A DNA stretch of 64,000 nt from Ichthyophis bannanicus (Eukaryota > Chordata > Amphibia > Gymnophiona > Ichthyophiidae): NCBI GenBank assembly GCA_033557465.1, contig CM066032.1, forward strand, positions 52,984,955 to 53,048,954, written 5' to 3'. The translations under genes were made by a program, and so were the position numbers. Below are positions 34,003-44,924 of this stretch, piece by piece; position 1 is the stretch's first letter; the number at the start of each line of letters is the position of its first letter. The notes below the pieces were generated by a model, which was given only the letters and a program-made list of their open reading frames with translations, made no database searches and was not told where the DNA came from.

Positions 34003-35042
34003 ATAAATACTCTCGGGGGGCGCTAGTGAGCCCGTGAAGGAATGGCCGCAAATTAAACCGGCTCTGATCCGGGATCTCCCTATTTTTAGCTAGCAATTGC
34101 ATTTAACACGCAAAACTCCCCGTGCTTGCCTGATCGGAGCCTGATGTACCTGGCGGATCTTTTCTGGCTGCCTCGGGGGGAGACCGGAGGTCACCATTGA
34201 GTTTTAACAAGCGGCATAACTCATCGCGGCAGGAGACGTTTTTCCATCTTGATGCTGGTGAAGTTCTGTGTATGGCTGCTGTCTTTGCGGGTTTCCTGGG
34301 TGATCTAAGGTGGAATGCCCCTTTTGTTACCTGTCCCGGGGATCGGATGGGACACAGTGTGCTGCTGACTTACTTATCTTCGGACATCGGAGAAGTGGGA
34401 GAAGTCTGGTCCCCGGCAAATGTGCAATCCTATTCTTGATGGACAATCCTGTGCTGGCAAGTGAGAGCGCAGTAAGACGAGTTGGGAGTTTTGGGTGACC
34501 CATTGAGGTGCAGTTGCCTGCTTGAGGTGGCCTGATCGGGAGGTATAGCGGCCATTGCCACGCAGTCGTGAAACGCACAACACTGTCTGCGTTCCAATCA
34601 GTTTAAGCGGGAAACAGTCATATGTGGAGACGTCAGCAGATCTGAGACCTGCGCTCTGACTCTTCTCGTTTCCAGCTATCGCTGCCTCAACTGCTGGATC
34701 CTCGCTTCAGCTCCTTTGCTTCAGAGTCCGATTTACAGATTTGCATCCTCAGTGCTGCCGACACCGTAGTGCGTGAATCAGTTTTCGTCCTTCTCTGTGC
34801 TTGCTGGGCATTGCTGTCAGAAGTGATCCTGGAGCGCCATCTGCTGTTCAAGAGTGGTATTTTCTTTTTTATTCATTTATTTTTTTACTAACAGCAGCCT
34901 CTCATTAGCTTGAACCAGTTTCCTGCATATGCCTGGACTGTAAGGTGTTGAAATTTCCTGTTACTGCACAGGGGCAAGTTTGGACATTAGAGGTGCTCTA
35001 CATTTCTTTGCCTATTCTGAAGGTGGGGGAGTTCGGTGTCCC

Positions 35043-36035
35043 ATGGCTGCCAAAGCCAAGGGGCTTGAGGCCAGGGAAAAGCTGTGGGCTTCTCAGCGTC
35101 TGATGAGTAAGAGTGGACCCCAGGACAGCCCACCAAGAAAGCCACCATCAGATGGGTCCGGTGACGAGACATTGAGTGAGCTTGATCAAGGTCCTGTGGC
35201 GTCATCTACACATGTCCTTTTGCAGTGGGAGCTTCGAAGGGGCTTTGAGGATTTAGCTGGTGAATTCCGTTCCATGCGAGAGGACGTGATGAACACGATT
35301 GCGGAACTTAGAGGTGATATAAAAGATCTAGGTGCTCGCGTGGAGGAGGTCAAGACAAAAATAGAAGATCATGATGGTGCTCTGGTGGATTTACAATGTG
35401 CAGTAGACCGACAGCACTCACAAGTGATGGAACTGACTTATAAACTTGATGACATAGAAAATAGGTCACGTCATAATAATGTGCATTTCTGAGGCATTCC
35501 AGAGGCTGTGGGGGGGGGGGGGGGTGCTGAGGATCTGGTGGTGGTGCTCAAGACTTTGATGGTCGAATTACTCACAGCAGAGGAATTTGAATCCCGTGGG
35601 GCTGGGATGGAGATCGAAAGGGTGCACTGTGCCCTGGGAAAGCCTCCTAACAATCAACCACGGGATGTTATTGCAAGATTTCTGTGATATGCCGATGTGG
35701 AGCTTCTTCTGTGGAGAGGTCGGGAGAAAAAAGTGATCCAGTATCAAGAGGCGGCGGTATCAGTGTATCAGGATCTTTCGGTCTTTACTCTGCCTCGCCG
35801 GAGGGAGATGAAGCCGATCATAACGGTGCTGAATAACAAAGGGATTCGTTACTCCTGGTCCTTTCCTTTTCGAATGAACTTCCTTTTGGGAAATAAAACA
35901 ATTTCAGCAAAAGACCATATGGAAGCATGGAGAGTGTTGCACCAGGCTGGTCTTGTAGAGGACAATGCATTGCCAGTGCTTCCGGACCCCAAGCCGCAGC
36001 ATTCAAAATGGACTCGGGTGGGAAGATCTGCTTAA
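35043..36035 (+). pseudogene. L1 ORF1 (RNA-binding coiled-coil protein), two UGA codons
   Basis: A single frame of 331 codons runs from ATG 35043 (MAAKAKGLEAREKL) to TAA 36033. Residues about 60-140 form a heptad-like coiled coil (LRRGFEDLAGEFRSMREDV onward). The RRM-like core follows (DDIENRSRHNNVHF, GIPE) and then the C-terminal domain (YADVELLLWRGREKK). TGA codons sit at 35490 and 35685, both where L1 proteins usually have Arg, so both fit CGA to TGA decay at CpG. A run of 15 G (35510-35524) keeps the frame. ORF1p binds L1 RNA as a trimer. Confidence 0.85.
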
Positions 36036-36410
36036 TACTGCATGGACCCTGCGACATAGTCTTCATGACTCGGGGGAGTTATCAGTGAATCTTTTGTTAG
36101 GGGATCTGCTTTATTATAGCAATATTGTATAAGTTAAACCTTTATTACTCTTCTACTTAATGTACTAAATGATCTCAGAAATTTTGGGGATTTTGGAGAT
36201 TGTTACTTGTCAGTGTGGGGGAGGAGGTGAATGCGGTGGTGATACTGAAGGGGGAATATTAGGGACAGTAGCTTACTGGTTAACCATTCAAGGCGGATAT
36301 AACCGCACATTATACCATAGTACTTCTTATGCAGGGAGGCCCGGATGGAGCTGGGTTTGGGTTCAGTCTTACCGTGTCCTGTCATTTTGGCAGGCAGGTG
36401 GTACTGATTG

Positions 36411-36545
36411 GATGGGGGGATGGATTTGGTGTGGGGGGGTGCACAAGTGGGTGCGGTTTGGGGGGAGGGGGTGGGGGGGTGAAGGGGAAATGTTTGGGGA
36501 GGGGTTCTTGCATAATTCTATGGGGTGGGGAGTGGTTGTGGTTGT
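36411..36545 (+). other. G-rich stretch between L1 ORF1 and ORF2
   Basis: Repeated runs of three to seven G separated by short T, A or C spacers (for example GGGGGGAGGGGGTGGGGGGG) could form G-quadruplexes on the sense strand. The region lies between the two L1 reading frames. Confidence 0.6.
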
Positions 36546-36696
36546 GGGGTGTTTCTACATATAATATTCAGGGGTTGATGGGTAGGAGGACACTATTATT
36601 GTTTCAGATTTGTGAACATGCGGGGATTGGGGGGGGGCTGGACCACACGGGGCAGGGGAGGGTGCAGGGTAGTGGTGGTAAGGAAGTTGCTTATCA

Positions 36697-39600
36697 ATGC
36701 TGAAAGTGGTGTCTCTTAATGTAAAGGGTCTTAATTCCCCTGGAAAGCGTTCTTTGCTGTTTACGGAATTGAGATCCTTGAAAGGGGACATTGTGTTCTT
36801 GCAGGAGACCCATCTCCATAGTAGCACTCAGGGATGGTTAAAACGTAAGCCTTACGCTGAAGTGTGGGTAGCGTCGGATGCGAATGGAAGGAAAATGTGT
36901 GGAGTGGCCTTGATGTTCCATCAGTGTTTATCTCTCAGGGTGGAGGAGGTTAAGAGGGATACTTTGGGGAGGTGGCTTCTCATGAATGTTCGTTTAGAGG
37001 ACCATTTACGTTGTTGTTGTTGTTGTTAAGTGCCGTCGAGTCGGAGTCGACTCATGGCAACCCTCTGGATAGCTATCCTAAATTGTGTTCGGTCTTGAGT
37101 CAGGCGGCTCATTGTTGACAGACTGGTACCCGTAGCTGCTGTTATTGTATCGATCCATCTCATTGCTGGCCTTCCTCTTTTGCGCTGACCTTCTATCTTG
37201 CCAAGCATGATGTCTTTCTCTAATGATCTCTCTCTTCGCATGATGTGTCCAAAGTATGAAAGTCGAAGTCTTGTCATCTGAGCCTCTAAAGAAAGCTTAG
37301 GTTTGATCTCCTCTAGTACTGACTGGTTTGTTCTTCGGGCAGTCCATGGTATACACAGTATTCGCCGCCAGCACCATAACTCAAAGGCATCAATTTTCTT
37401 CCTGTTTATCTTTTTCACTGTCCAGCTTTCACATTCATATGATGTTATTGAAAATACCATGGCTTGAACAAGTCGAATCTTTGTATGGAGAGAGACATCT
37501 CTGCTCTTGAGGATCTTATCTAGGTCTTTCATAGCCATTCTGCCAAGAGCAATGCGTCGTCTGATTTCTTGACTGCTTGTTGCTTCTTTATTGATAGTTG
37601 ATCCAAGTAGGTTAAAGTTGTTTACGATTTCAATTTCTTCTCCTTCAACGATGAACCTGTTGATTATGCCAGTTGTCATGATCTTTGTCTTCTTTACATT
37701 AAGGTGCAGGCCCATTTTGAGACTATGTTCTTTGATTGTGAGAAGCAAATCATGTTAGCCAATGTCTATGCCCCTAATGAAGGTCAAGTGACTTTTTTTG
37801 CGCGGCTGAAGGTTCTGCTGGCCGAGTTTGCGAAAGGCCCTTATATACCGGGTGGTGATTGTAACATGCACATGGTGCCTCATCTGGATTCGATGGGCTG
37901 TGCTGGAAGGGTGAATAATGGGATTAGCTGGGCGTTGAGGAGGTTTATGCTTGATTTGGGCTTGCGCGATGTTTCGAGAGATACACATACTGGGGAAAAA
38001 AGCTATACCTATTACTCACCCGTTCATCGAGTGCATACCTGTATTGATTATTTTTTGCTGGATCAGCGTCTGATGGATGGGAGCATGGAAGCTGGGCATG
38101 GGACATTGACGTGGTTGGATCATGCTCCTTGCTGGATTGTTCTTCCTGCCGATTTGTGCGGAAAGCGGCATCGGCTGTGGTGTTTAGATGACCGATTTTT
38201 TTGGCGGCAACATGCTGTTCAAGACCATGGCCACTTGGTGAATTCTTTGAACTAAACGATTCTGGGGAGGTTCCGCTGCCCACGGTTTGGGATGCTTTTA
38301 AGGCCACAGCTCGGGGCCGTCTGATAGCTGAGGCAGCTCACACTCGGAGGGCCTGCACACAGGAATCTTGCCAATTAGTGGAGGAAAATAGGCGCCTTCA
38401 ATTGGATCATGCTTGGACGGGCTCTAAATGAGTCTGGCGCCAGTGGCGAGTAGTACGGGCCAAATTGGATGCGTGTATGCAGAGAGAATTGGATAATATG
38501 CGCTGGAAACTAAGGCAAACCTTTTATGAAAGGGGGAATAAGGCCGGACGATACCTTGCTCTAAGACTCCGTCAACAGCATACCTCGAGGATGGTATGTG
38601 AAATTCGGGATTCCCAGGGACATATGCGGGTGGTTTCTCGGGAGATACGTGAGGTATTCGCCACTTTTTTGGAACAGTTGTACAAGGCTGAGCCTTTTAA
38701 TCCACCCAGTGTGCAGGACTATCTGCGTGCAATCACATTACCGCGGTTGAACGATTCTGATAGAGAGCAATTAGACGCCGAACTTACTATGGAGGAGGTG
38801 GAGACAGCAATTTGCCGCTTAAAAGCTGGGAGGGCGCCAGGCAGTGATGGGTTTCCTGTGGAATATTATAAAAAATATAGTGCTCAATTAACGTCAACTC
38901 TGGTGGTGCTCTTCAATGAGGTTCTACAGGGGGGGGGGGGTCATTGCCTCCTTCTCAGCATGAGGCTCTTATTGCAGTAATCCCTAAGCCGGGTAAGCCA
39001 TTACAAGAAGCAGCTTCCTACTGTCCTATTTCCTTATTAAATACAGATGTTAAAATATTGGTTTCAGTGTTGGCTGCTCGATTGGATCGGGCCCTTCCAA
39101 CTTTGGTGCATCTGGATCAGGTTGGTTTTGTGCCGGGCCGCCAGGCGGCGGATAATATTAGGCGGATGTTACAGGTGATTCATGTTGCACGGCAGGACTC
39201 TTGGCCAACGCTTTTCGTGGGAGTTGACACTGAGAAGGCCTTTGACCGAGTCAGCTGGGGCTACCTTTGGTGTGTGTTAGATAAGATGGGGTTTGGGCCT
39301 AACTTTACACGTTGGGTTCATTGCCTCTATCAAGGCCCTACAGCATGCGTCCGGATTAATGAGGGTCAATCGGGGAGCTTTGCGCTGGAAAGGAGAACCC
39401 GGCAGGGTGTCATTGTCGCCGTTGTTGTTTGCGCTCGTGATGGAGCCTCTGGCGCAAAGCTTTCATGAGCATCCGGACATTCTGGGCGTTCAGGTGGGCC
39501 CTTATGATTACAAGATTGCACTTTTTGCGGATGATATCAAATTATTGTTGGTGAACCCGGCTGCCTCCCTTTCAGCTGCAATGCAGCTTTTTGAGGCCTT

Positions 39601-41204
39601 CTCGCAGGTTTCCGGGTTCAAAATCAATTATACTAAATCCGAGATTCTAAATATTGGGGTCCCAGAGGCGACATACTTACACTTGAAGGCTACCTACTCA
39701 TTTTGCTGGGTGACGGGTGCTCTCCGTTATTTGGGTGTGAATCTGACAGTCGATCGGGCTGCGCTATATAAGGCCAATTATGGATCCTTAATCCAACAGG
39801 TTAAGCAAGAACTGGAGTCCTGGGTCAGTTTGATGCTATCCTGGTTTGGGCGCATTGCGGTGGTAAAGATGGTGGTCATTCCGAGATTTTTGTACCTTTT
39901 TCAGGTACTTCCTATACCGCTGCCTCGTGGAGTCTTGGCCACTTGGCAAACGCTGCTTATGAAGTTTATATGGCGGTTTCATCGCCCTCGCATAGCACGT
40001 TGGATTCTCTATGCGCACACGTGCTGTGGGGGTATAGGGGCGCCTAACCTTCATTGGTACTATGTGGCAGCGCAGTGTCGCGACGGGGTGATGGGGTGGA
40101 GTGGTTGAATACCGACAGCACAAAACGCTGGGTGCAAATGAAAATGCACCTTTTGCGGAGGGGAGGGCGGGATTGGGAGACCGGTTGTGGCTCAGTTCCA
40201 GGTTGCGAGGTGGTTTGCGTTCCAGTAACCCCTACATCCTACACACTCTCCACTGCTGGGACCAATTTATCTGGCCTCGTGGGGCTGCCTTGACCCCCTT
40301 GGCGCCCATCGTGGATAATATTTCTTTCCCCCCTGGGATGAGTGATCCAGCTTTTTGGCTGTGGGGGCATAGGGGACTTAGTCGTGCTGGTCAACTATTT
40401 GAGGATGGCGGGTTGCGCTCTTTTAGCACGCTTCAGGGGGACGTTGATCTTCCCGATTGTCATGTTTATCAGTATACACAGGTGGTTCACTGGGTGCGAG
40501 ATCGAGCTATTCGGTCTCAGGTTGCACGTGACATGTCTGATGTTGAATGCTTCTGTGAGGAATGTACCACCACAAAGGGTCTTATTGCTGCCCTGTATGC
40601 ACATTTGCAAACCCAGCAGATGGGACTAGGCAAGCATAGAGAGCAGTGGAATCAAGACTTGCGTCTTAATTATTCTGTGCAGCAGTGGGAACAGGTGGAG
40701 GGTCGGCTTTGGAAAAGTTCGGTGGCGATTAATGCCCGTGAAACTAATTATAAAATACTCTATCGGTGGTATATGACGCCTGTGCGGGTTGCTCAAGTGT
40801 ATCCAGGGGTATCGGATTTGTGCTGGCAGCAATGTGGACAGAAGGGCACTTTGGCGCATGTTTGGTGGATTTGTCTGCGTGTCCAAATTTTTTGGAGGGG
40901 GATTCAGTACCGCTTAAAACAACTGGTCGGATTGAGCATTCCTTGGGATCCGGGCATTTTTGTTTTCGGTACGAATGTTCCTAGTGCTCGAACTCCTCAG
41001 TTGGCCTTGATCCAACATGGTTTGAATGCGGCTCGACTGGCCTTGGCTGCTGCTTGGAAGCAGATCTTGCCTCCAACCTTTTCTAGCTGGTTGGAAAGGA
41101 TGTGGGATACATACACTATGGAACGTGGGGTGGCGGTTGGAAGAATGCGGTTGCAAAAATTTGAGCAAGTGTGGGGAGCTTTTGTTTTAAAGTATGGTTC
41201 ATAA
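36697..41204 (+). pseudogene. L1 ORF2 (endonuclease, reverse transcriptase), broken
   Basis: The endonuclease opens at ATG 36697 (LKVVSLNVKGLNSPGKR, then VFLQETHL) and continues after the BovB insertion (MLANVYAPNEGQ, CIDYFLLDQ). RT shows KAGRAPGSDGFPVEYYKKY, IAVIPKPGKP, DTEKAFDRVSW and FADDIKLLL (39524-39535). The C-terminal part has CWQQCGQKGTLAHVWWIC, the L1 cysteine-histidine motif. Breaks are a frameshift near 38255, TGA at 38429, a frameshift at the G run 38930-38941, and frameshifts near 39400 and 40100. Length and order fit a full L1 ORF2. Confidence 0.9.
37010..37746 (-). mobile_element. RTE/BovB 3' fragment inserted in L1 ORF2
   Basis: The insertion begins with (GTT)n at about 37012, the 3' end of BovB. 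It encodes on the minus strand the RT C-terminus, from LTIKEHSLKMGLHLNVKKTK through NLLGSTINKEATSSQEIRRR, ELWCWRRILCIPWTARR and FGHIMRRERSLEKDIMLGK to the stop just inside the tail. The 240-codon frame is open. It is 5'-truncated at about 37746, where the L1 endonuclease resumes. Confidence 0.9.
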
Positions 41205-41339
41205 TTCCTAGGGTGCTGCATATTTCCATTGGAGGCGCTGGCTTTGTGCCCTCCCGTGCTGTAGAGTCCTTGGTTTCTTCCTCTTCCCCGTGTGGTCTGG
41301 TTCATTGGAGTATCCCCTTCAATTTTAGATGGCATAGAG

Positions 41340-41445
41340 GTTATAGGAGGGGGGATGGGGGAGGGGGAGGGTAGTAGAAAGTGGATGGGGGGATGGGGGG
41401 TTGTGAGGGGGTGGGGGGTTGGAGGGAAGAGGGAGTGGGTAGGGT
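41340..41445 (+). other. G-rich tract in the L1 3' UTR
   Basis: This contains many G runs (GGAGGGGGGATGGGGGAGGG and similar). A G-rich, quadruplex-prone tract in the 3' UTR is a known conserved trait of vertebrate L1 elements. Confidence 0.7.
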
Positions 41446-41739
41446 GTTCTGGGAGACTTTTAGGTAGTTAGATGGGGGAGGAAAAAAAGGCTTTGATGTT
41501 CTCTTTTTTGATTGCGGCTTTTGCATTGTTTTTTTTGTTACTGTACTCTGCATGTAGCTTATATGACTATTGCTTGTTGTACTTATGTGCTGCCTTTAAA
41601 TAAAATAAATAAATACTCTCCCAATACCCAGCCAATCGTAGATTTTTCTTCCCTCCCACAAAAAATGGCTTTCCCCCCTCTCCATCCTCACTACCCCAGC
41701 TTCTTTTTTTCTCTTGCCAGCCCCATCCCTTTCAAGTCC

Positions 41740-42290
41740 TCCCTCAACATCAGCTCCCTTCTAGTTCCAGCCCCTCTCAGTATCCACTCCCTTCCAGTCC
41801 CATTCCCCCATCCCCCTCATCAGCCCATTTGCAGTCCTAGCCCCTAGTCTTCTTCCAGGGCCAGCAGCTCTCTCCTCCACTCCTCCCATTATCCCATTTC
41901 TAGTCCTAGCCCCCAGTCTTCTTCCAGGGCCATCAGCTCTCTCCTCCCCTCCTTCCATTAACCCATTTCTAGTCCTAGCCCCCAGTTTTCTTCCAGGGCC
42001 AACAGTTCTCTCTTCCCCTCATCAGTCCATTTCAAGTCCTAGCCCCCTCCCTCAGCCCATTTCCAGTCCTAGCTCCCCTCCCTCAGCCCATTTCCAGTCC
42101 GAGCTTTTTTCTAGTCCTAGCCCTCCATCAGCCCATATCCAGTCCTAACCCACCCTGACCAACCCACTACCAGTCCTAGCCCCCAAATCAGCCCCATTTC
42201 CAGTCCTAGGCCCCCAATCAGCCCATTTCCAGTCCTAGCCCTCCCCCCAATCAGCCCATTTCCAGTCCTAGCCCCTTCCTCTGGAAAAGC
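41740..42290. repeat. Degenerate pyrimidine-rich tandem repeat
   Basis: Units around CCAGTCCTAGCCCC and CAGCCCATTTCC recur with a spacing of about 25-30 bp. In the first half a longer unit of about 85 bp includes AGTCTTCTTCCAGGGCCA and CAGCTCTCTCCTCC. The strand is C and T rich. No coding function is seen. Confidence 0.75.
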
Positions 42291-42685
42291 CCTGGCTTCA
42301 GGGGGAGCCAGGTAGGCTCAAAACCTGGCACCCCAGCTCACCTCTGCAGACCAATAAGAAAGAGAAGATGGCACTGTTTAATCTCCAAACACTAAATGCG
42401 CCGGTGAGTTGACCTTTAATAGAGTCATGGGAAAGAAGGAAAATGCCTCTCTGGCTCCCTCTGAAGCCAATCAGCCAGGTGTGGGGCCCCCCGAGGCACA
42501 TGGCCATATGTGATCAACATTCCCGCTCAATGGACGGACGGGCCGTGGACCTTATCTGTCCAAGAGCACTTTGCATTTGCATGTGGTAGTTTCGGTGGAC
42601 TATGCTGAAAGGGAAATCCCCACATTCTGTTCTTTTAAAATCCAGTGTAGCATGCATACTTGCTAAACAGTACAGGTGCCCTGTA
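42291..42685. other. Unassigned stretch between repeat blocks
   Basis: About 400 bases of apparently unique sequence. Nothing was recognised. Confidence 0.3.
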
Positions 42686-44805
42686 TGATAGAGGCAAGCG
42701 CAGGGAAGTATGATAGAGGCAAAAGCAGGGAAGTATGATAAAGGCAAATGCAGGGAAGTATGATAGAGGCAAAAGCGGGGAAGTATGATAGAGGCAAACG
42801 CAGGGAAGTATGATAGAGGCAAAAGCAGGGAGGTATGATAGAGGCAAAAGCAGGGAAGTATGATAGAGGCAAAAGCAGGGAGCTATGATAGAGGCAAAAG
42901 CAGGGAAATATGATAGAGGCAAAAGCAGGGAAGTATGATAGAGGCAAAAGTAGGGAGGTATGATAGAGGCAAAAGCAGGGAGGTATGATAGAGGCAAAAG
43001 CAGGGAAGTATGATAGAGGCAAAAGCAGGGAAGTATGATAGCGGCAAACGCAGGGAAGTATGATAGAGGCAAAAGCAGGGAGGTATGATAGAGGCAAAAG
43101 CAGTGAGGTATGATAGAGGCAAAAGCAGGGAAGTATGATAGAGGCAAAAGCAGGGAGGTATGATAGAGGCAAATGCAGGGAAGTATGATAGAAGCAAAAG
43201 CAGGGAGGTATGATAGAGGCAAATGCAGGGAAGTATGATAGAGGCAAAAGCAGGGAAGTATGATAGAGGCAAATGCAGGGAAGTATGATAGAGGCAAAAG
43301 TAGGGAGGTATGATAGAGGCAAATGCAGGGAAGTATGACAGAGGCAAAAGCAGGGAGGTATGATAGAGGCAAAAGCAGGGAAGTATGATAGAGGCAAAAG
43401 CAGGGAGGTATGATAGAGGCAAAAGCAGGGAGGTATGATAGAGGCAAACACAGGGAAGTATGATAGAGGCAAACGCAGGGACGTATGATAGAGGCAAACG
43501 CAGGGAGGTATGATAGAGGCAAAAGCAGGGAGGTGTGATAGAGGCAAAAGCAGGGAAGTATGATGGAGGCAAAAGCAGGGAGGTCTGATAGAGGCAAAAG
43601 CAGGGAAGTATGATAGAGGCAAAAGCAGGGAGGTATGATAGAGACAAACACAGGGAAGTATGATAGAGGCAAAAGCAGGGAGGTATGATAGAGGCAAAAG
43701 CAGGGAGGTATGATAGAGGCAAACACAGGGAAGTATGAGATATGCAAAAGCAGGGAAGTATGATAGAGTCAAAAGCAGGGAGGTATGATAGAGACAAATG
43801 CAGGGAAGTATGATAGCGGCAAAAGCAGGGAGGTATGATAGAGGCAAAAGCAGGGAGGTATGATAGAGGCAACGCAGAGAAGTATGATAGAGGCAAAAGC
43901 AGGGATGGTATGATAGAGGCAAACGCAGGGAAGTATGATAGAGGCAAAAGCAGGGAGGTATGATAGAGGCAAATGCAGGGAAGTATGATAGAGGCAAAAG
44001 CAGTGAGGTATGATAGAGGCAAAAGCAGGGAGGTATGATAGAAGCAAAAGCAGGGAGGTATGATAGAGGCAAAAGCAGGGAAGTATGATAGAGGCAAAAG
44101 AAGGGAGGTATGATAGAGGCAAAAGCAGGGAAGTATGATAGAGGCAAAAGCAGGGAGCTATGATAGAGGCAAAAGCAGGGAAAGCAGGGAAGTATGATAG
44201 AGGCAAAAGCAGGGAGGTATGATAGAGGCAAATGCAGGGAAGTATGATAGAGGCAAAAGCAGGGAGGTATGATAGAGGCAAAAGCGGGGACTAATGATAG
44301 AGGCAAAAGCAGGGACGTATGATAGAGGCAAAAGCAGGGAGCTATGATAGAGGCAAAAGCAGGGAGCTATGGTAGAGGTAAAAGCAGGGAGCTATGATAG
44401 AGGTAAAAGCAGGGGGGTATGATAGAGGCAAACGCAGGGAAGTATGATAGAGGCAAAAGCAGGGAGCTATGATAGAGACAAAAGCAGGGAGCTATGGTAG
44501 AGGTAAAAGCAGGGGGCTATGATAGAGGCAAATGCAGGGAAGTATGATAGAGGCAAAAGCAGGGAGCTATGATAGAGGCAAAAGCAGGGAGGTATGATAG
44601 AGGCAAAAGCAGGGACGTATGATAGAGGCAAAAGCAGGGAGGTATGATAGAGGCAAAACAGGGAGCTATGATAGAGGCAAAAGCAGGGAGCTGTGGTAGA
44701 GGTAAAAGCAGGGAGCTATGATAGAGGTAAAAGCAGGGAGCCATGATTGAAGTAAAAGCAGGGAGCTATGATAGAGGTAAAAGCAGGGAGCTATGATAGA
44801 GGTGT
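42686..44805. repeat. 25-bp minisatellite, about 85 copies
   Basis: The unit is TATGATAGAGGCAAAAGCAG followed by GGAGG or GGAAG, 25 bp, repeated head to tail with few changes for 2.1 kb. Variants include GGAGC and AAATGC or AAACGC for AAAAGC. From about 44340 on, GTAAAAGC and GAGCTATGG variants dominate, so the array has a second sub-block. The minus strand lacks stop codons in all three frames of the unit, which produces long but meaningless open frames. Confidence 0.95.
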
Positions 44806-44924
44806 TCCCGCTCTGACTCCTGCTGCCATGGAACAGGTAAGCTTCAGTAAAGAAAGGGAAATTATTCCTACCAACCACTACCCAACACCATTCTTAGAGC
44901 CCTACTTGTGCTTCACACAGACAA

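Larger units (their letters stand above)
34015..41602 (+). mobile_element. Full-length L1 LINE with an 18-bp target duplication
   Basis: The 18-bp string AAATAAATAAATACTCTC is found directly before the element (33997-34014) and directly after its tail (41603-41620). The element has a GC-rich 5' UTR of about 1 kb, ORF1 (35043-36035), a G-rich intergenic part, ORF2 (36697-41204), a G-rich 3' UTR and an AAAT-rich end. It is 7.6 kb long, including a 0.74-kb BovB insertion. Both reading frames are damaged, mainly by single-base changes, so the element is inactive but not ancient. Confidence 0.9.

Noticed and set aside
34197..34583. Small open frames in the L1 5' UTR
   Set aside because: They overlap on both strands, lack family features and sit in the GC-rich untranslated leader of a full-length L1.
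42635..44306. Long open frames (370-547 codons, Leu/Pro/Cys/Ser rich) on the minus strand
   Set aside because: They come from the 25-bp minisatellite, which has no stop in any minus-strand frame. Three different frames are open at once, so none is evidence of a protein.
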